Part shown: in pieces, positions 54,692 to 63,955 of the stretch
Position numbering within the stretch: position 1 is the first letter of the stretch
Layout: each line of letters starts with the position of its first letter
NCBI GenBank assembly: GCA_000283575.1
Contig: AP012044.1
Coordinates: 3,658,001 to 3,722,000 of the forward strand
From: Oscillibacter valericigenes Sjm18-20
Lineage (GTDB): Bacteria > Bacillota > Clostridia > Oscillospirales > Oscillospiraceae
Direction of reading: 5' to 3'
DNA: 64,000 nucleotides
Translations under genes and position numbers: made by a program
Notes under the pieces: model-generated
What the model was told of the DNA's origin: nothing
Seen by the model: the letters and a program-made list of their open reading frames with translations, nothing else
The model's database searches: none

Positions 54692-56791
54692 TCAGGCCTT
54701 GTCCACCGTCTCCTTTTTGTGCTGCATCGTAATATTGCCAAGTGCCTGAATCTGAATATCCGTGGTGATTTCATTAAAGGACAGCACATACAGGTTGGGG
54801 TAAAATTGGGACAGCATCCGGCTCAAATATACGCGGATGACGGGGCTTGTGAGAATAATGGGCGTCTGGCTCAGCTCCGCAAACTTCTTGACACACTCCC
54901 CCAGCTGAGAGACGATCTGCTGCATCATGTCCGCGCCCATGGCGAGATAAACACCCTGCTCATTCTTGGTAAGGGACGCAACGATCTGCTTTTCCACCTC
55001 GGCGTCCAGCGTAACCACCCGAAGCTGTCCGTGCTCACAGAAGCGGCGGGTGATAGTCCGGGAGAGCGAGCCGCGGACCGACTCGGTAATGAGATCCGTA
55101 TCCCGGGTGTTGTTCATGGCGTCCGCCGCGGTTTCCACGATGGTGCCCAGATTCTTGATGGGGACGCCCTCCTTCAGGAGATTTCGCAGAATTTTTTCCA
55201 GCATTCCGTAGGAGATGGGATTGGGGATTGTCTCTTCTACCAGCTGGGGCGCCGCCTTTTTCAGATTTTCCACCAGTCGGATCGTCTCCTCCCGGTCCAA
55301 AAGCTCATATACGTGCTTCTTAATCGTCTCGGAGAGGTGGGTCAGCATAACGGAGAGAGGGTCAATGACGGTGTATCCGTAAATTTCCGCCATCTCCCGG
55401 CTTTCCGGCAAAATCCACCGGGAGGGAATGCCATATGCCGGCTCCACGGTCTCGATTCCGTCGACCTCGCCGCTGGGAGCCGCCGGCTCCAGCGCCAGAT
55501 AATAGTCCACGAGAATCTCGCCTTTGGCAACCTCCTCACCCTTAATCTTGATCACGTACTGGTTCGTCCCCAGAGTGGCGGAGTCGTGCAGCCGCACGGA
55601 CGGAACCACGAAGCCCATGTCCTGTGCATATTGGCGGCGGAAAATCACGATGCGGCTGATAAGCCGTCCGCCCCGGGCCTCGTCCACCAGAGGAATCAGG
55701 CTGTATCCAAACTCCATTTCAATGGGCTCCACATCCAGCAGAGTATAGATGTTGTTGATGTCCTTGTAATACTCATTCTCGCTGGGAGCCTTGGCAGGTT
55801 GGGCAGGTTCCATGGCCTTGGCCTCCTGCGCGGCCCGCTCCACTTTCTCCTTTTCTATGCGCTGAAGGCCGCGGCGTCCCAGCACCAGCAGCGCCACGCC
55901 CACCAAAAGCAGCGCCACATGCGGCGTCTGGGGCATGGCAGCCAAAAACAGCATCACAATGCCCGCCACCATAATAGACCTAGGCTGGGCTTTGAACTGC
56001 CGGAGCACGTCGCTATTGAGGCTTCCTTCGGATACGCTGCGGGTGACGATCATGCCGGTGGCGGTGGAGATCATCAGGGCGGGAAGCTGAGACACCAGGC
56101 CGTCGCCGACGGTGGCGATAGAATAGACCTGTATAACGCTGTTAAAGTCTCCGCCGCCCTGTACAATGCCGATTATGAGGCCTGCCACGAAGTTAATCAT
56201 GGTGATAATGAGGCTCATCACCGCGTCGCCCTTGACGATTTTGGTTGCGCCGTCCATAGCTCCGTAAAAATCCGACTGACGCTGGATTTTTTCCCGGCGG
56301 GCCCGCGCCTCCTGCTCATTGATAAGGCCGGAAGACAGGTCGGCGTCAATGGCCATCTGCTTGCCGGGCATGGCGTCCAGAGTGAAGCGTGCGGCCACCT
56401 CGGCCACGCGCTCGGCGCCCTTGGTAATGACAATGAACTGCATCAGCACGATAATCAGGAAGATGATGATGCCGATTACAATGTTGCCGCGGGTTATCAA
56501 CTGGCCGAAGGCCTTGATGACTGTACCCGCATAACCGCCGTTGGAGAGAATCAACCGGGTAGAGGACACGTTCAGTCCCAGCCGAAACAGGGTAGTCACC
56601 AGCAATAGCGAGGGAAAGATGGAAAATTCCAGCGCGTCGGAAATATTCATCGTAATCAGCAGGATCACGATGGACAGCGAAATGTTGATAATAATCAGAA
56701 CATCCAGCATCTGCGTAGGCAGCGGCAGGATTAAAAACAGGACGATCACGACTACGAAGATGGATATGATGTTGTTTGAGATCTGTCTCAT
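54692..56791 (-). CDS. flhA: Flagellar export gate protein FlhA
   Basis: 699 residues. About eight membrane segments in the first 310 residues with the FHIPEP-type block (RVAEVAARFTLDAMPGKQMA, then LSSGLINEQEARARR), followed by a large cytoplasmic domain. It is the core of the proton-driven flagellar type III export gate. Confidence 0.96.
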   Translation of the reverse strand: MRQISNNIISIFVVVIVLFLILPLPTQMLDVLIIINISLSIVILLITMNISDALEFSIFPSLLLVTTLFRLGLNVSSTRLILSNGGYAGTVIKAFGQLITRGNIVIGIIIFLIIVLMQFIVITKGAERVAEVAARFTLDAMPGKQMAIDADLSSGLINEQEARARREKIQRQSDFYGAMDGATKIVKGDAVMSLIITMINFVAGLIIGIVQGGGDFNSVIQVYSIATVGDGLVSQLPALMISTATGMIVTRSVSEGSLNSDVLRQFKAQPRSIMVAGIVMLFLAAMPQTPHVALLLVGVALLVLGRRGLQRIEKEKVERAAQEAKAMEPAQPAKAPSENEYYKDINNIYTLLDVEPIEMEFGYSLIPLVDEARGGRLISRIVIFRRQYAQDMGFVVPSVRLHDSATLGTNQYVIKIKGEEVAKGEILVDYYLALEPAAPSGEVDGIETVEPAYGIPSRWILPESREMAEIYGYTVIDPLSVMLTHLSETIKKHVYELLDREETIRLVENLKKAAPQLVEETIPNPISYGMLEKILRNLLKEGVPIKNLGTIVETAADAMNNTRDTDLITESVRGSLSRTITRRFCEHGQLRVVTLDAEVEKQIVASLTKNEQGVYLAMGADMMQQIVSQLGECVKKFAELSQTPIILTSPVIRVYLSRMLSQFYPNLYVLSFNEITTDIQIQALGNITMQHKKETVDKA

Positions 56792-56865
56792 CGCCGCGCC
56801 GCCTTTCCTGTGTTGATTTCCAATTAAATGCTTTTCTGTCTCCCCGGCGGACGTTTCCCGCCGTG

Positions 56866-57960
56866 TTAGTCCTTTTTGTTCAGCTCCTTGCTCAGGTCAC
56901 GGTTATTCATGCGATAGATGTACACCAGCACGTCCGCCACCGCACCGTACAACTCCGGCGGGATCTGCCGGTTCAGCTCGGCGGAGGCATAGATGGAACG
57001 GGCCAGAGGAACGTTTTCAACCGTTGGGATATGGTTTTCCTCCGCTACCTTCACAATGCGCAGCGCCAACTCGTCCAGTCCCTTTGCCAGCACCACGGGG
57101 GCGCTGTCCTGCTCCGGCTTGTACCGCAGAGCCACCGCCACATGAGTGGGGTTTCGGATGACCACATCCGCCTGAGGCACCTGCTGCATCATGCGGGACT
57201 GGGATATTTTGCGCTGAGCCTCGCGGATTTTACTCTTGATCAGGGGATCGCCCTCGGTCTGCTTGTACTCCTCCTTGACCTCCTGCTTTGTCATGCGCAT
57301 CTGACGCTCATAATCCCACCACTGATAGTAGAAATCGGCGCCGGCGACGGCGATGAACGCGATGATGATCTGAAGGATCATACTGCTCAGGCGGCTGAGG
57401 ATATCGCCGCAGACCGCAGTGATGTCCGTATTCATATAGTTGACAAAGGCCGACAGGCAGCCGCTGATAAAGTGATAAATAATGACAAGAAGAATGGTGA
57501 TCTTGATAATGCCCTTGCCCGCCTCCACCACGCTGCGCAGGGAAAACAGCTTTTTAAAGCCCTCCAGCGGGTTGATGCGGCTGAATTTTGGCTGGATGGA
57601 CTCCCCGGATACCAACATCCGGGTCTGGAGGAACGTGGCCCCGATAGCCGCCGCCACAATCACCAGCATCGTGGGGCCTATTGCCATAAAAAGGGCATAT
57701 GTCCCCTCCTTGAGAAGCTCCGGAAGCTGTCCCGTAAAAGAGGAGGCGGGGAGAATCTGCGCCGTTTGCATGCACAGGCGGAAAAAGCTGCTCAGATGCT
57801 CCACCGCACTGTTCATGGTAATCCGCAGAGCCATGTATCCGGCCAGCAGCGTCATCACGGCCACCGCGTCGTTGCTGAGAAAGACGTTGCCCTTTTTTCG
57901 TTGGTCCCGTCGCTTTTTGGGGGTTGCTTTTTCTGTTTTGTTGCCCTCCGCCACAGACAC
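56866..57960 (-). CDS. flhB: Flagellar export switch protein FlhB
   Basis: 364 residues. Four membrane segments, then a cytoplasmic domain with the self-cleaving NPTH at residues 270-273 followed by VAVALRY. Autocleavage there switches export from rod/hook to filament substrates. Gene order fliR-flhB-flhA is standard. Confidence 0.96.
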   Translation of the reverse strand: MSVAEGNKTEKATPKKRRDQRKKGNVFLSNDAVAVMTLLAGYMALRITMNSAVEHLSSFFRLCMQTAQILPASSFTGQLPELLKEGTYALFMAIGPTMLVIVAAAIGATFLQTRMLVSGESIQPKFSRINPLEGFKKLFSLRSVVEAGKGIIKITILLVIIYHFISGCLSAFVNYMNTDITAVCGDILSRLSSMILQIIIAFIAVAGADFYYQWWDYERQMRMTKQEVKEEYKQTEGDPLIKSKIREAQRKISQSRMMQQVPQADVVIRNPTHVAVALRYKPEQDSAPVVLAKGLDELALRIVKVAEENHIPTVENVPLARSIYASAELNRQIPPELYGAVADVLVYIYRMNNRDLSKELNKKD

Positions 57961-57988
57961 TCCCCCCTCTTGTCAACAGCTGTCCTCG

Positions 57989-58759
57989 CTACGGGACCAG
58001 CGTCGTCAGCGTATCCCGCACCGCGAGAAGCATCTCATTCTCCGCATTCAGCAAAAAATCGCTGATAGGTGACATGAACAGCATCAGAAGGCCCAGACCG
58101 ATGATCATTTTCAATTCAATATTAATTGCAAACACATTAATTTGTGGAATGACCTTCATTAAAACGCCCATTCCGATTTGCCCCAGAAGCTCCGCCGCCA
58201 GAATCGGCACCGCCAGCTTTACCGCCAGCAAAAAGCACTCGATGAACAACTCCACCGCCGCCTGCATGGCCGCTTTCCCCAGCGCCGCCTCCCCAAAAGG
58301 GATGACCTCCCCGGAAGTGAGCAGAATGCGAAGCAGGGTGTTATGGCCGTTTACCGTAAAGAACAGCAGCGTCATCAAAATAGTGAACAGTGTGCTGGAG
58401 ACGGACATGGAAATCTGAGAACCCGGATCGTATTCCTTGGACATAGTCAGGGCCATCTGATTATCAATGATCTCGCCAGCCTGCTGGGGAATGAGATAGA
58501 TAAAAAACTGGACTGCCATCCCCACTACAAAACCGACGCCCAATTCCAGCAACAGCTTGACGCTGAACTCCACCAGATTGACCGGAACGGGCGCAGTCCC
58601 CTCCGTGAAGGATGCCACAAACCATGTGAGGGTCAAAACCAGTCCTGCGCGGAATATGCCAGGGACATTCCGTCGCCCCAGCAGCGGTATAAACAGCACA
58701 AAGCCGCTCATCCGCATCAGAATGTAAAACAGCAGCGTGAGCCTGCCCCAGTTGATCAT
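57989..58759 (-). CDS. fliR: Flagellar export protein FliR
   Basis: 256 residues with about six hydrophobic segments (LLFYILMRMSGFVLFIPLLG at the start; LPRQQ-like linker LIPQQAGEIIDNQMALTMS). It forms the export channel with FliP and FliQ. Sixteen bases follow fliQ. Confidence 0.95.
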   Translation of the reverse strand: MINWGRLTLLFYILMRMSGFVLFIPLLGRRNVPGIFRAGLVLTLTWFVASFTEGTAPVPVNLVEFSVKLLLELGVGFVVGMAVQFFIYLIPQQAGEIIDNQMALTMSKEYDPGSQISMSVSSTLFTILMTLLFFTVNGHNTLLRILLTSGEVIPFGEAALGKAAMQAAVELFIECFLLAVKLAVPILAAELLGQIGMGVLMKVIPQINVFAINIELKMIIGLGLLMLFMSPISDFLLNAENEMLLAVRDTLTTLVP

Positions 58760-58775
58760 GGAACCGCCCCGCTTT

Positions 58776-59030
58776 TCACAGCATCAATGTGAACAGGTAC
58801 TGGCTGTACTCCACCAGCGTGTTCATCATCCAGCCGCCGCCGATAAACAGCACCAGCACCGTCACCAGCAGCTTTAAAACAAAGCCCAGGGTCTGGTCGT
58901 GAATCTGAGTGACCGCCTGAAAAATGGCCACCAGTACGCCCACGATCATGCTCAAGATCAGTATGGGCCCGGCCAGCCGGATCACGACAAAAATGCCCTG
59001 TCGGAGAACTTCACCCGCATTCAGGTCCAT
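58776..59030 (-). CDS. fliQ: Flagellar export protein FliQ
   Basis: 84 residues, two membrane helices with the conserved SMIVGVLVAIFQAVTQIHDQ and TLGFVLKLL between them. Minor subunit of the export channel. Confidence 0.95.
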   Translation of the reverse strand: MDLNAGEVLRQGIFVVIRLAGPILILSMIVGVLVAIFQAVTQIHDQTLGFVLKLLVTVLVLFIGGGWMMNTLVEYSQYLFTLML

Positions 59031-59046
59031 CCCTCACCGCCCCTTT

Positions 59047-59715
59047 CTAATGAAAACCCTGCACCAACGTTGAGAACAGCAGCTCCCATCCGTTGAGAAC
59101 AATAAACAAAAGCAGCTTGAAAGGAGTGGAGATCATGGACGGTGGGAGCATAATCATGCCCATGGACATTAGCGTGGAGGCCACCACCACGTCAATCAGC
59201 ATAAAGGGGATGTACAGCAAAAAACCGATTTCAAACGCCCTCTTCAGTTCGCTGGTCATAAAGGAGGGTACGATGACGTGCATCGGAAGGGCTTTGGCCG
59301 CAGCGTCGTCCGCGGGCCGTTCCACCGACCCGTCCAGATCGCAGAACAGGTTCAGAGAGGACGTTTCGGTATTGCGGAGCATAAAGTCCTTCAGCGGGAC
59401 CTCCGCCCGGTCGATAAACTCCTCCTGGCTGATTTCCTCCGCGACATATGGGTCATAGGCGTCGGTCTTGATGCTGGAAAACACGGGGCTCATGGTGAAC
59501 AGCGTCAAAAACAGCGCCAGTCCAATCAGAACCACGTTGGGCGGAGTCTGCTGCGTTCCCATGGCGGAGCGCAGAAAGGATAATGTCACAATATACCGGG
59601 TAAAGGACGTCATCATGACCAGCAGCGAGGGAAGCAGTGTGATCGCCGTGGTCAGAAACAGAATTTGAAGGGCCTGTACGTTATCACCATTGACATTGAC
59701 CAGCGCGTCCGTCAC
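59047..59715 (-). CDS. fliP: Flagellar export protein FliP
   Basis: 222 residues. FTRYIVTLSFLRSAMGTQQ with PPNVVLIGLALFLTLF, and LLYIPFMLIDVVVASTLMSM with GMIMLPP are the family signatures. Main subunit of the export channel. It lacks the long cleaved leader of the enterobacterial protein; the N-terminal helix is short and begins close to the mature start. Confidence 0.95.
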   Translation of the reverse strand: MTDALVNVNGDNVQALQILFLTTAITLLPSLLVMMTSFTRYIVTLSFLRSAMGTQQTPPNVVLIGLALFLTLFTMSPVFSSIKTDAYDPYVAEEISQEEFIDRAEVPLKDFMLRNTETSSLNLFCDLDGSVERPADDAAAKALPMHVIVPSFMTSELKRAFEIGFLLYIPFMLIDVVVASTLMSMGMIMLPPSMISTPFKLLLFIVLNGWELLFSTLVQGFH

Positions 59716-59727
59716 GTTATGCTCCTC

Positions 59728-60111
59728 CTACTTCTTTCTCTGTTTCCAGACTTCCCGCAGCGCGTCCCGAAAGGGCATGGCCTCTCCGGGTGTGCTCTCC
59801 GGGGGGGTGTCGGTCTCGTCCTCAGTCCATTTTGACGCCTCCTGGGCGCTCAGCTCGCGCAAAAGCGTGATCTGACTGCCGGTGACGCCCAGGAGGAGAT
59901 ACGTCTCCCCCGCCCGAACCACCGCCAAATACTGTTCGCGTCCCAGTGGCATCCGCTCCAGCAGCTGGAGCTTTCCGTTCCGATTCCGGGAAAAGCGCAT
60001 TGCCCCCGGGGTCCGTCCAGCCAGATACCGGGTAAACAGCCATGCCAGAAGCAAAATAACGACGACTGCCGCCAGCATTCCCAAAAGGGTTCCGATTTCC
60101 GTCCAGGGCAT
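59728..60111 (-). CDS. fliO: Flagellar biosynthetic protein FliO
   Basis: 127 residues. One membrane helix (about 8-27), then a small domain with LQLLERMPLGREQYLAVVRA and TYLLLGVTGSQITLL, the usual FliO pattern. It helps FliP assemble. Three bases separate it from cheY. Confidence 0.9.
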   Translation of the reverse strand: MPWTEIGTLLGMLAAVVVILLLAWLFTRYLAGRTPGAMRFSRNRNGKLQLLERMPLGREQYLAVVRAGETYLLLGVTGSQITLLRELSAQEASKWTEDETDTPPESTPGEAMPFRDALREVWKQRKK

Positions 60112-60114
60112 TGA

Positions 60115-60480
60115 TCAGGGATTCCCGATGATGGAATTCACCGTCTTGAGCACGCGGTCGGCCTTAAACGGCTTCACAATGAAATCCTTCGCGCCGGAGC
60201 GCACCGCGTCAATAACCATGCTCTCCTGCCCCATGGCGGAGCACATGACCACATTTGCATTGCCGTCCTTCCCGCGGATAGCCTTCAGGGCTTCCAGCCC
60301 ATCCATATTGGGCATGGTGATGTCCATGATAACCAGATCGGGGTGAATCTCTCCGTACTTCTCCACCGCGTCTGCACCGTCCACTGCCTCAAACAGCTCG
60401 GTATACCCGCTCTTGGAAAGGGTGTCCTTAATGACCTTACGCATAAACGCTGCGTCGTCAACCACTAAAATTTTAGCCAT
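60115..60480 (-). CDS. cheY: Chemotaxis response regulator CheY
   Basis: 121 residues, a lone receiver domain: acidic pair in LVVDDAAFMR, phosphorylated Asp53 in LVIMDITMPNMDG, and the lysine in FIVKPF. Phosphorylated by CheA, it binds FliM/FliY to change motor rotation. It lies between fliY and fliO, so it is made together with its targets. Confidence 0.95.
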   Translation of the reverse strand: MAKILVVDDAAFMRKVIKDTLSKSGYTELFEAVDGADAVEKYGEIHPDLVIMDITMPNMDGLEALKAIRGKDGNANVVMCSAMGQESMVIDAVRSGAKDFIVKPFKADRVLKTVNSIIGNP

Positions 60481-60545
60481 GTTAAACCTTCCTTTTCACT
60501 GATCTGTCTTTTGGAATTTCAGTTCCTTGCGCCCGGTCCTCCGGC

Positions 60546-62042
60546 TTATCCGTTGACCAGTTCGTTGGGATCAGGGGATTTCAAAACCTCGGTGATGCGA
60601 ATTCCGAAATTATCGTCAACGACAACCACATCGCCCTTTGCAATGCACTGTCCGTTTACGAACAGGTCCACCTGGTCACCGGCCAGCTTGTTCAGCATGA
60701 CCAAAGACCCTTTGGTGAACGCCAGCACATCCTGTACCTTCCTGCGGGCCCGGCCAATCTCCACGGAAACTTCCACAGGCACCGACATCAGCAGATCCAG
60801 GTTTTCCGCCTGCTGCTCGTCCAACGGCTCGCCGTTGGCAAATCTCGGCATCTCTGCCGGGGAGGACTGGATCATCTTTGGGGCGGGCTGCGCCATCTGA
60901 GGCGCTGGATAATAGCCCGGAGGAGGATAATAGCCCGGGGCATATTGCCCGTAAGGCGGCATCGGATAGGCCCCGGCAGGCATGGCCTGCGCCTGACCCT
61001 TAGCAGGCTCAGGGGTGGCCAACGGTATCGAAGGCTGCTGGGGAACCTGGGGCTGTGGCGGAGCGGCCTGTGTACTGCTCATCAGCTTTTCGATCTCCGC
61101 CTGACTTAATTTGCCGCCGGAGGAGGCGGGAGCCGGAGCCGGCTGGGGATCGGCTTGTACGCCGCTCATCAGTTTTTCGATCTCTGCCTGACTTAATTTG
61201 CCGCCGGAAGAAACGGGAGCCGGGGCCGGTTCAGGCGCGGCCTGTACACCGCTCATCAGCTTTTCGATCTCCGCCTGACTGAGCTGGCCGCCGGAGGAAG
61301 CGGGAGCCGGGGCTGGTTCAGGCGCGGCCTGTGCACTGCCGTTCACCAGTTTTTCAATCTCCTCCTGACTCAGCTTCGGACCATTTTTCAAAGGAGGGGC
61401 AACCTGCTCCGGGGAGGTGGATTCCGGGGGCGCGGCATCCTCGTCCTCGCCAAGACCCAAGCCGGAAAGCAGCTCGCGCGTCAAATCCACGGACATGACG
61501 TTAATGAACTCGCTTTGAAGCATATTGTCAATTTTCAGCATAAACCGGACGACCACACACTTACCGTCCTGTATGGGGAAATGCTGTTTTTTGAAGGTCT
61601 CAAAATCCTTCAGTTCGAAAGACTCCGGCGTTGAAATATTGACCGGGATCCCCAGAAAATCGGATAGCGCCGTAGAAGCCGCGCCCATCATCTGGTTCAT
61701 GACCTCACATACGGCGCTGATGGTGAGTTCGTTCATCTCGAACTCCTCATCCGGTGTCTCGGAACCCATCAGGATATCCACAATAATCTTTACATCACTG
61801 CGCTTGAGCAACATAATGTTGCTGCCCACCAGGCCGGATATATAGCGGATTTCCACACCTATGGCGGGTTCGAGATCGCTGATGCTGAAATCCGCCACAT
61901 CGCTTACAGAGACTCTGGGCGTCGTGATTTCCACACGGTGATCCAGCAAATTGGAGACCGCAGTGGCGGAGGAGCCGAGGCTGATATTCATCACTTCCCC
62001 GATTGCGTCCAGCTCCATAGAGTTAAAAATGTTATCTGCCAT
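60546..62042 (-). CDS. fliY: Flagellar motor switch phosphatase FliY with repeated linker peptides
   Basis: About 498 residues. An N-terminal CheC-like phosphatase domain (IGEVMNISLGSSATAVSNLL, AVCEVMNQMMGAASTALSDF) leads to a long linker and a C-terminal FliN domain (VPVEVSVEIGRARRKVQDVL). The linker contains LSQEEIEKLVNG and three copies of LSQAEIEKLMS, starting near residues 224, 254, 283 and 312, separated by Pro/Ala-rich spacers. These resemble the FliM N-terminal CheY-binding peptide (LSQSQIDALLS in this genome). The start overlaps fliM by 11 bases. It removes phosphate from CheY-P at the motor. Confidence 0.93.
   Translation of the reverse strand: MADNIFNSMELDAIGEVMNISLGSSATAVSNLLDHRVEITTPRVSVSDVADFSISDLEPAIGVEIRYISGLVGSNIMLLKRSDVKIIVDILMGSETPDEEFEMNELTISAVCEVMNQMMGAASTALSDFLGIPVNISTPESFELKDFETFKKQHFPIQDGKCVVVRFMLKIDNMLQSEFINVMSVDLTRELLSGLGLGEDEDAAPPESTSPEQVAPPLKNGPKLSQEEIEKLVNGSAQAAPEPAPAPASSGGQLSQAEIEKLMSGVQAAPEPAPAPVSSGGKLSQAEIEKLMSGVQADPQPAPAPASSGGKLSQAEIEKLMSSTQAAPPQPQVPQQPSIPLATPEPAKGQAQAMPAGAYPMPPYGQYAPGYYPPPGYYPAPQMAQPAPKMIQSSPAEMPRFANGEPLDEQQAENLDLLMSVPVEVSVEIGRARRKVQDVLAFTKGSLVMLNKLAGDQVDLFVNGQCIAKGDVVVVDDNFGIRITEVLKSPDPNELVNG
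61060..61395 (-). repeat. Four tandem 87-90 base repeats in fliY
   Basis: Units begin near 61078, 61165, 61252 and 61342 with spacing 87, 87 and 90 bases, each encoding one LSQxEIEKL peptide and a spacer ending PAPASSGG or similar. Close DNA identity between units suggests recent tandem duplication. Confidence 0.85.
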
Positions 62043-63051
62043 CCTGTTTGACGTTCCTTCCCTCCGGCTCATAATAGGTCTTCCCTATTTTGACCGCCAT
62101 GTTTTTATTGTGTACGCCCATTACGCCGTCAAACCAGCGTCTTCCTCCGATGTTGATGTAAACCGGGGAATCTTTAGGCCGCTTCAGGTCGATCACATCC
62201 CCCACGTTTAAATGGTAAATATCACTGAGTTTGAGTTTTGTACGGCATATTTCGGCAACCAGATCGATCTGCGTAGTCTTCAGAGACTCAAAAATCTCCC
62301 TTTCCGCCGTTTCATCCTGATTTTTATGGGCCGTGTTCAGCCGACTGATTTCACCGAAGATATTCGTCAGCACCATACCGGGAAGGCAGATGCTCATATG
62401 CCCGTCGCAATTTGGGAATTTTACCGTCAGATCCATGATAACCACAATTTCGTCCAGACCGAGCGGCTGAATCATGGTGGGATTCGGCTCCACGCGGCCA
62501 AATTCAAACTCCAGCTGAATATAGTTCTGCCAGCTTTCGCCCAGATTCTCCACAAAATACCGGCTCAAGCCCTCCACAATTTTCAATTCCAAGTCCGTAA
62601 ACGTATACTCCGGGTCCAGATCATCGTCCACTTCTCCCTCGCCGCCCATCATTCGGTCAATCATGTTCAGCATCAGGGACTTACTGACATGCAGCAAGGC
62701 GGGAGTATCCTCCCGGACATCGCCATATTTCACGTAGGCCAGCGTCAGGACATCGCCTTCAATCAGGGCGTTGGAAAATTCATAGTACCGCTGTTCCTCG
62801 GCGGATTCCACGCTGATCTCGCAGCTGGTGTGCATCAGGCCGTTGATGCGGGAATTCAAGTTTCTCGAATAGTTTTCAAAAATGCTGTCCAGCATTTTTA
62901 ATCGATCTTTAGTAAACTTTCGAGGGCTTCTGAAGTCGTACTTTCTGTATTTTTTCTCCTTCGACGTTTCTTCCTCGGGTTCCAGGTTCTCTCCGCTCCG
63001 CGCGGCGCTGAGCAGCGCGTCAATCTGACTTTGTGACAGTACCTCCGACAT
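62032..63051 (-). CDS. fliM: Flagellar motor switch protein FliM
   Basis: About 339 residues from the ATG at 63051 with GGGGAG five bases upstream. The CheY-binding peptide LSQSQIDALL is residues 5-14; then a charged linker, the CheC-like middle domain and the C-terminal FliN-like domain (LKLSDIYHLNVGDVIDLKRP). It forms the C-ring and sets rotation direction. Confidence 0.95.
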   Translation of the reverse strand: MSEVLSQSQIDALLSAARSGENLEPEEETSKEKKYRKYDFRSPRKFTKDRLKMLDSIFENYSRNLNSRINGLMHTSCEISVESAEEQRYYEFSNALIEGDVLTLAYVKYGDVREDTPALLHVSKSLMLNMIDRMMGGEGEVDDDLDPEYTFTDLELKIVEGLSRYFVENLGESWQNYIQLEFEFGRVEPNPTMIQPLGLDEIVVIMDLTVKFPNCDGHMSICLPGMVLTNIFGEISRLNTAHKNQDETAEREIFESLKTTQIDLVAEICRTKLKLSDIYHLNVGDVIDLKRPKDSPVYINIGGRRWFDGVMGVHNKNMAVKIGKTYYEPEGRNVKQDGR

Positions 63052-63103
63052 CGGCACTCCCCTTTCTCTCTTCTCTTGCCGCTGTATGGCGCTCAGCCAT
63101 GTG

Positions 63104-63925
63104 TCATCCGACCACAGCGCCGCCCGTTCCGGTCTGGGTGGAAACCGGGGACTCCGTCCCCCGCTCCGTATAATACTGCTCGATCCCGTCGCCCAGAGTG
63201 CTGGTCACATCCCGACCGGTGACGATCATTTCCACCCGGCGGTTTTTCGCCCGACCCTCACTGGTATCGTTGTCTGCCACGGGGCGAAACTGTCCATAGC
63301 CCATGCTGATCATCCGGGCCGGGTCCAGAATATTCATCTCCTGCAAATAGACCAGCACCACGGTGGCGCGATCAGATGATAAAAAGCGATCCACGGTCGG
63401 ATTGTTGGGCTTGGTTGGATCACCCTGAGCCGTGTGCCCCAAAACTCGCAGTTCGTCGATGGCGGAGCTTGCCTTCCCAATGATCGTCCCCACGTCGTTC
63501 AGGACTTCCTTCCCGTCCGATCGCAGGACATAGCTGTCGCCGTCAAAAAACACGGCGTCATTAAAAGAGATGAAAACATACCCGTCGCCCTTGGTAACAG
63601 AGATATTTTCCGCCGCTCCCTGCTGGGCGACATAGGTCTTCAAATCGAGATACAATTGCTCGATGGACACGTCGATCTCCTCCTGCGTCTGGGGATTTCC
63701 CCCCTCCGCTCCGCCCGTCGGGTCGGCCAGCTGGCCATCGTTGCCTTTCATCTCTGTGGGTTCATGGGACGCGTCCGGATTAAAGCTCTGCACCAGCTGA
63801 ACCCACTTTTGCTGGTCTATGGTCGACATGGAGTACAGCAAAACAAAGAAGCACAGCAGCAACGTCACCATGTCGCCGTAGGTGTCCATCCAGTTTGCTC
63901 CGCCGCCGCTCTTACGCTTTTTCAT
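63104..63925 (-). CDS. motB: Flagellar motor stator protein MotB
   Basis: 273 residues. WMDTYGDMVTLLLCFFVLLYS is the single membrane helix with its proton-carrying aspartate; the C-terminal half is an OmpA-type peptidoglycan-binding domain (VLGHTAQGDP, AKNRRVEMIV). It anchors the stator to the wall. GGGGAGGTG precedes the ATG. Confidence 0.94.
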   Translation of the reverse strand: MKKRKSGGGANWMDTYGDMVTLLLCFFVLLYSMSTIDQQKWVQLVQSFNPDASHEPTEMKGNDGQLADPTGGAEGGNPQTQEEIDVSIEQLYLDLKTYVAQQGAAENISVTKGDGYVFISFNDAVFFDGDSYVLRSDGKEVLNDVGTIIGKASSAIDELRVLGHTAQGDPTKPNNPTVDRFLSSDRATVVLVYLQEMNILDPARMISMGYGQFRPVADNDTSEGRAKNRRVEMIVTGRDVTSTLGDGIEQYYTERGTESPVSTQTGTGGAVVG

Positions 63926-63955
63926 ACGCCGTTCACCTCCCCGGGTCTTTCGGAA

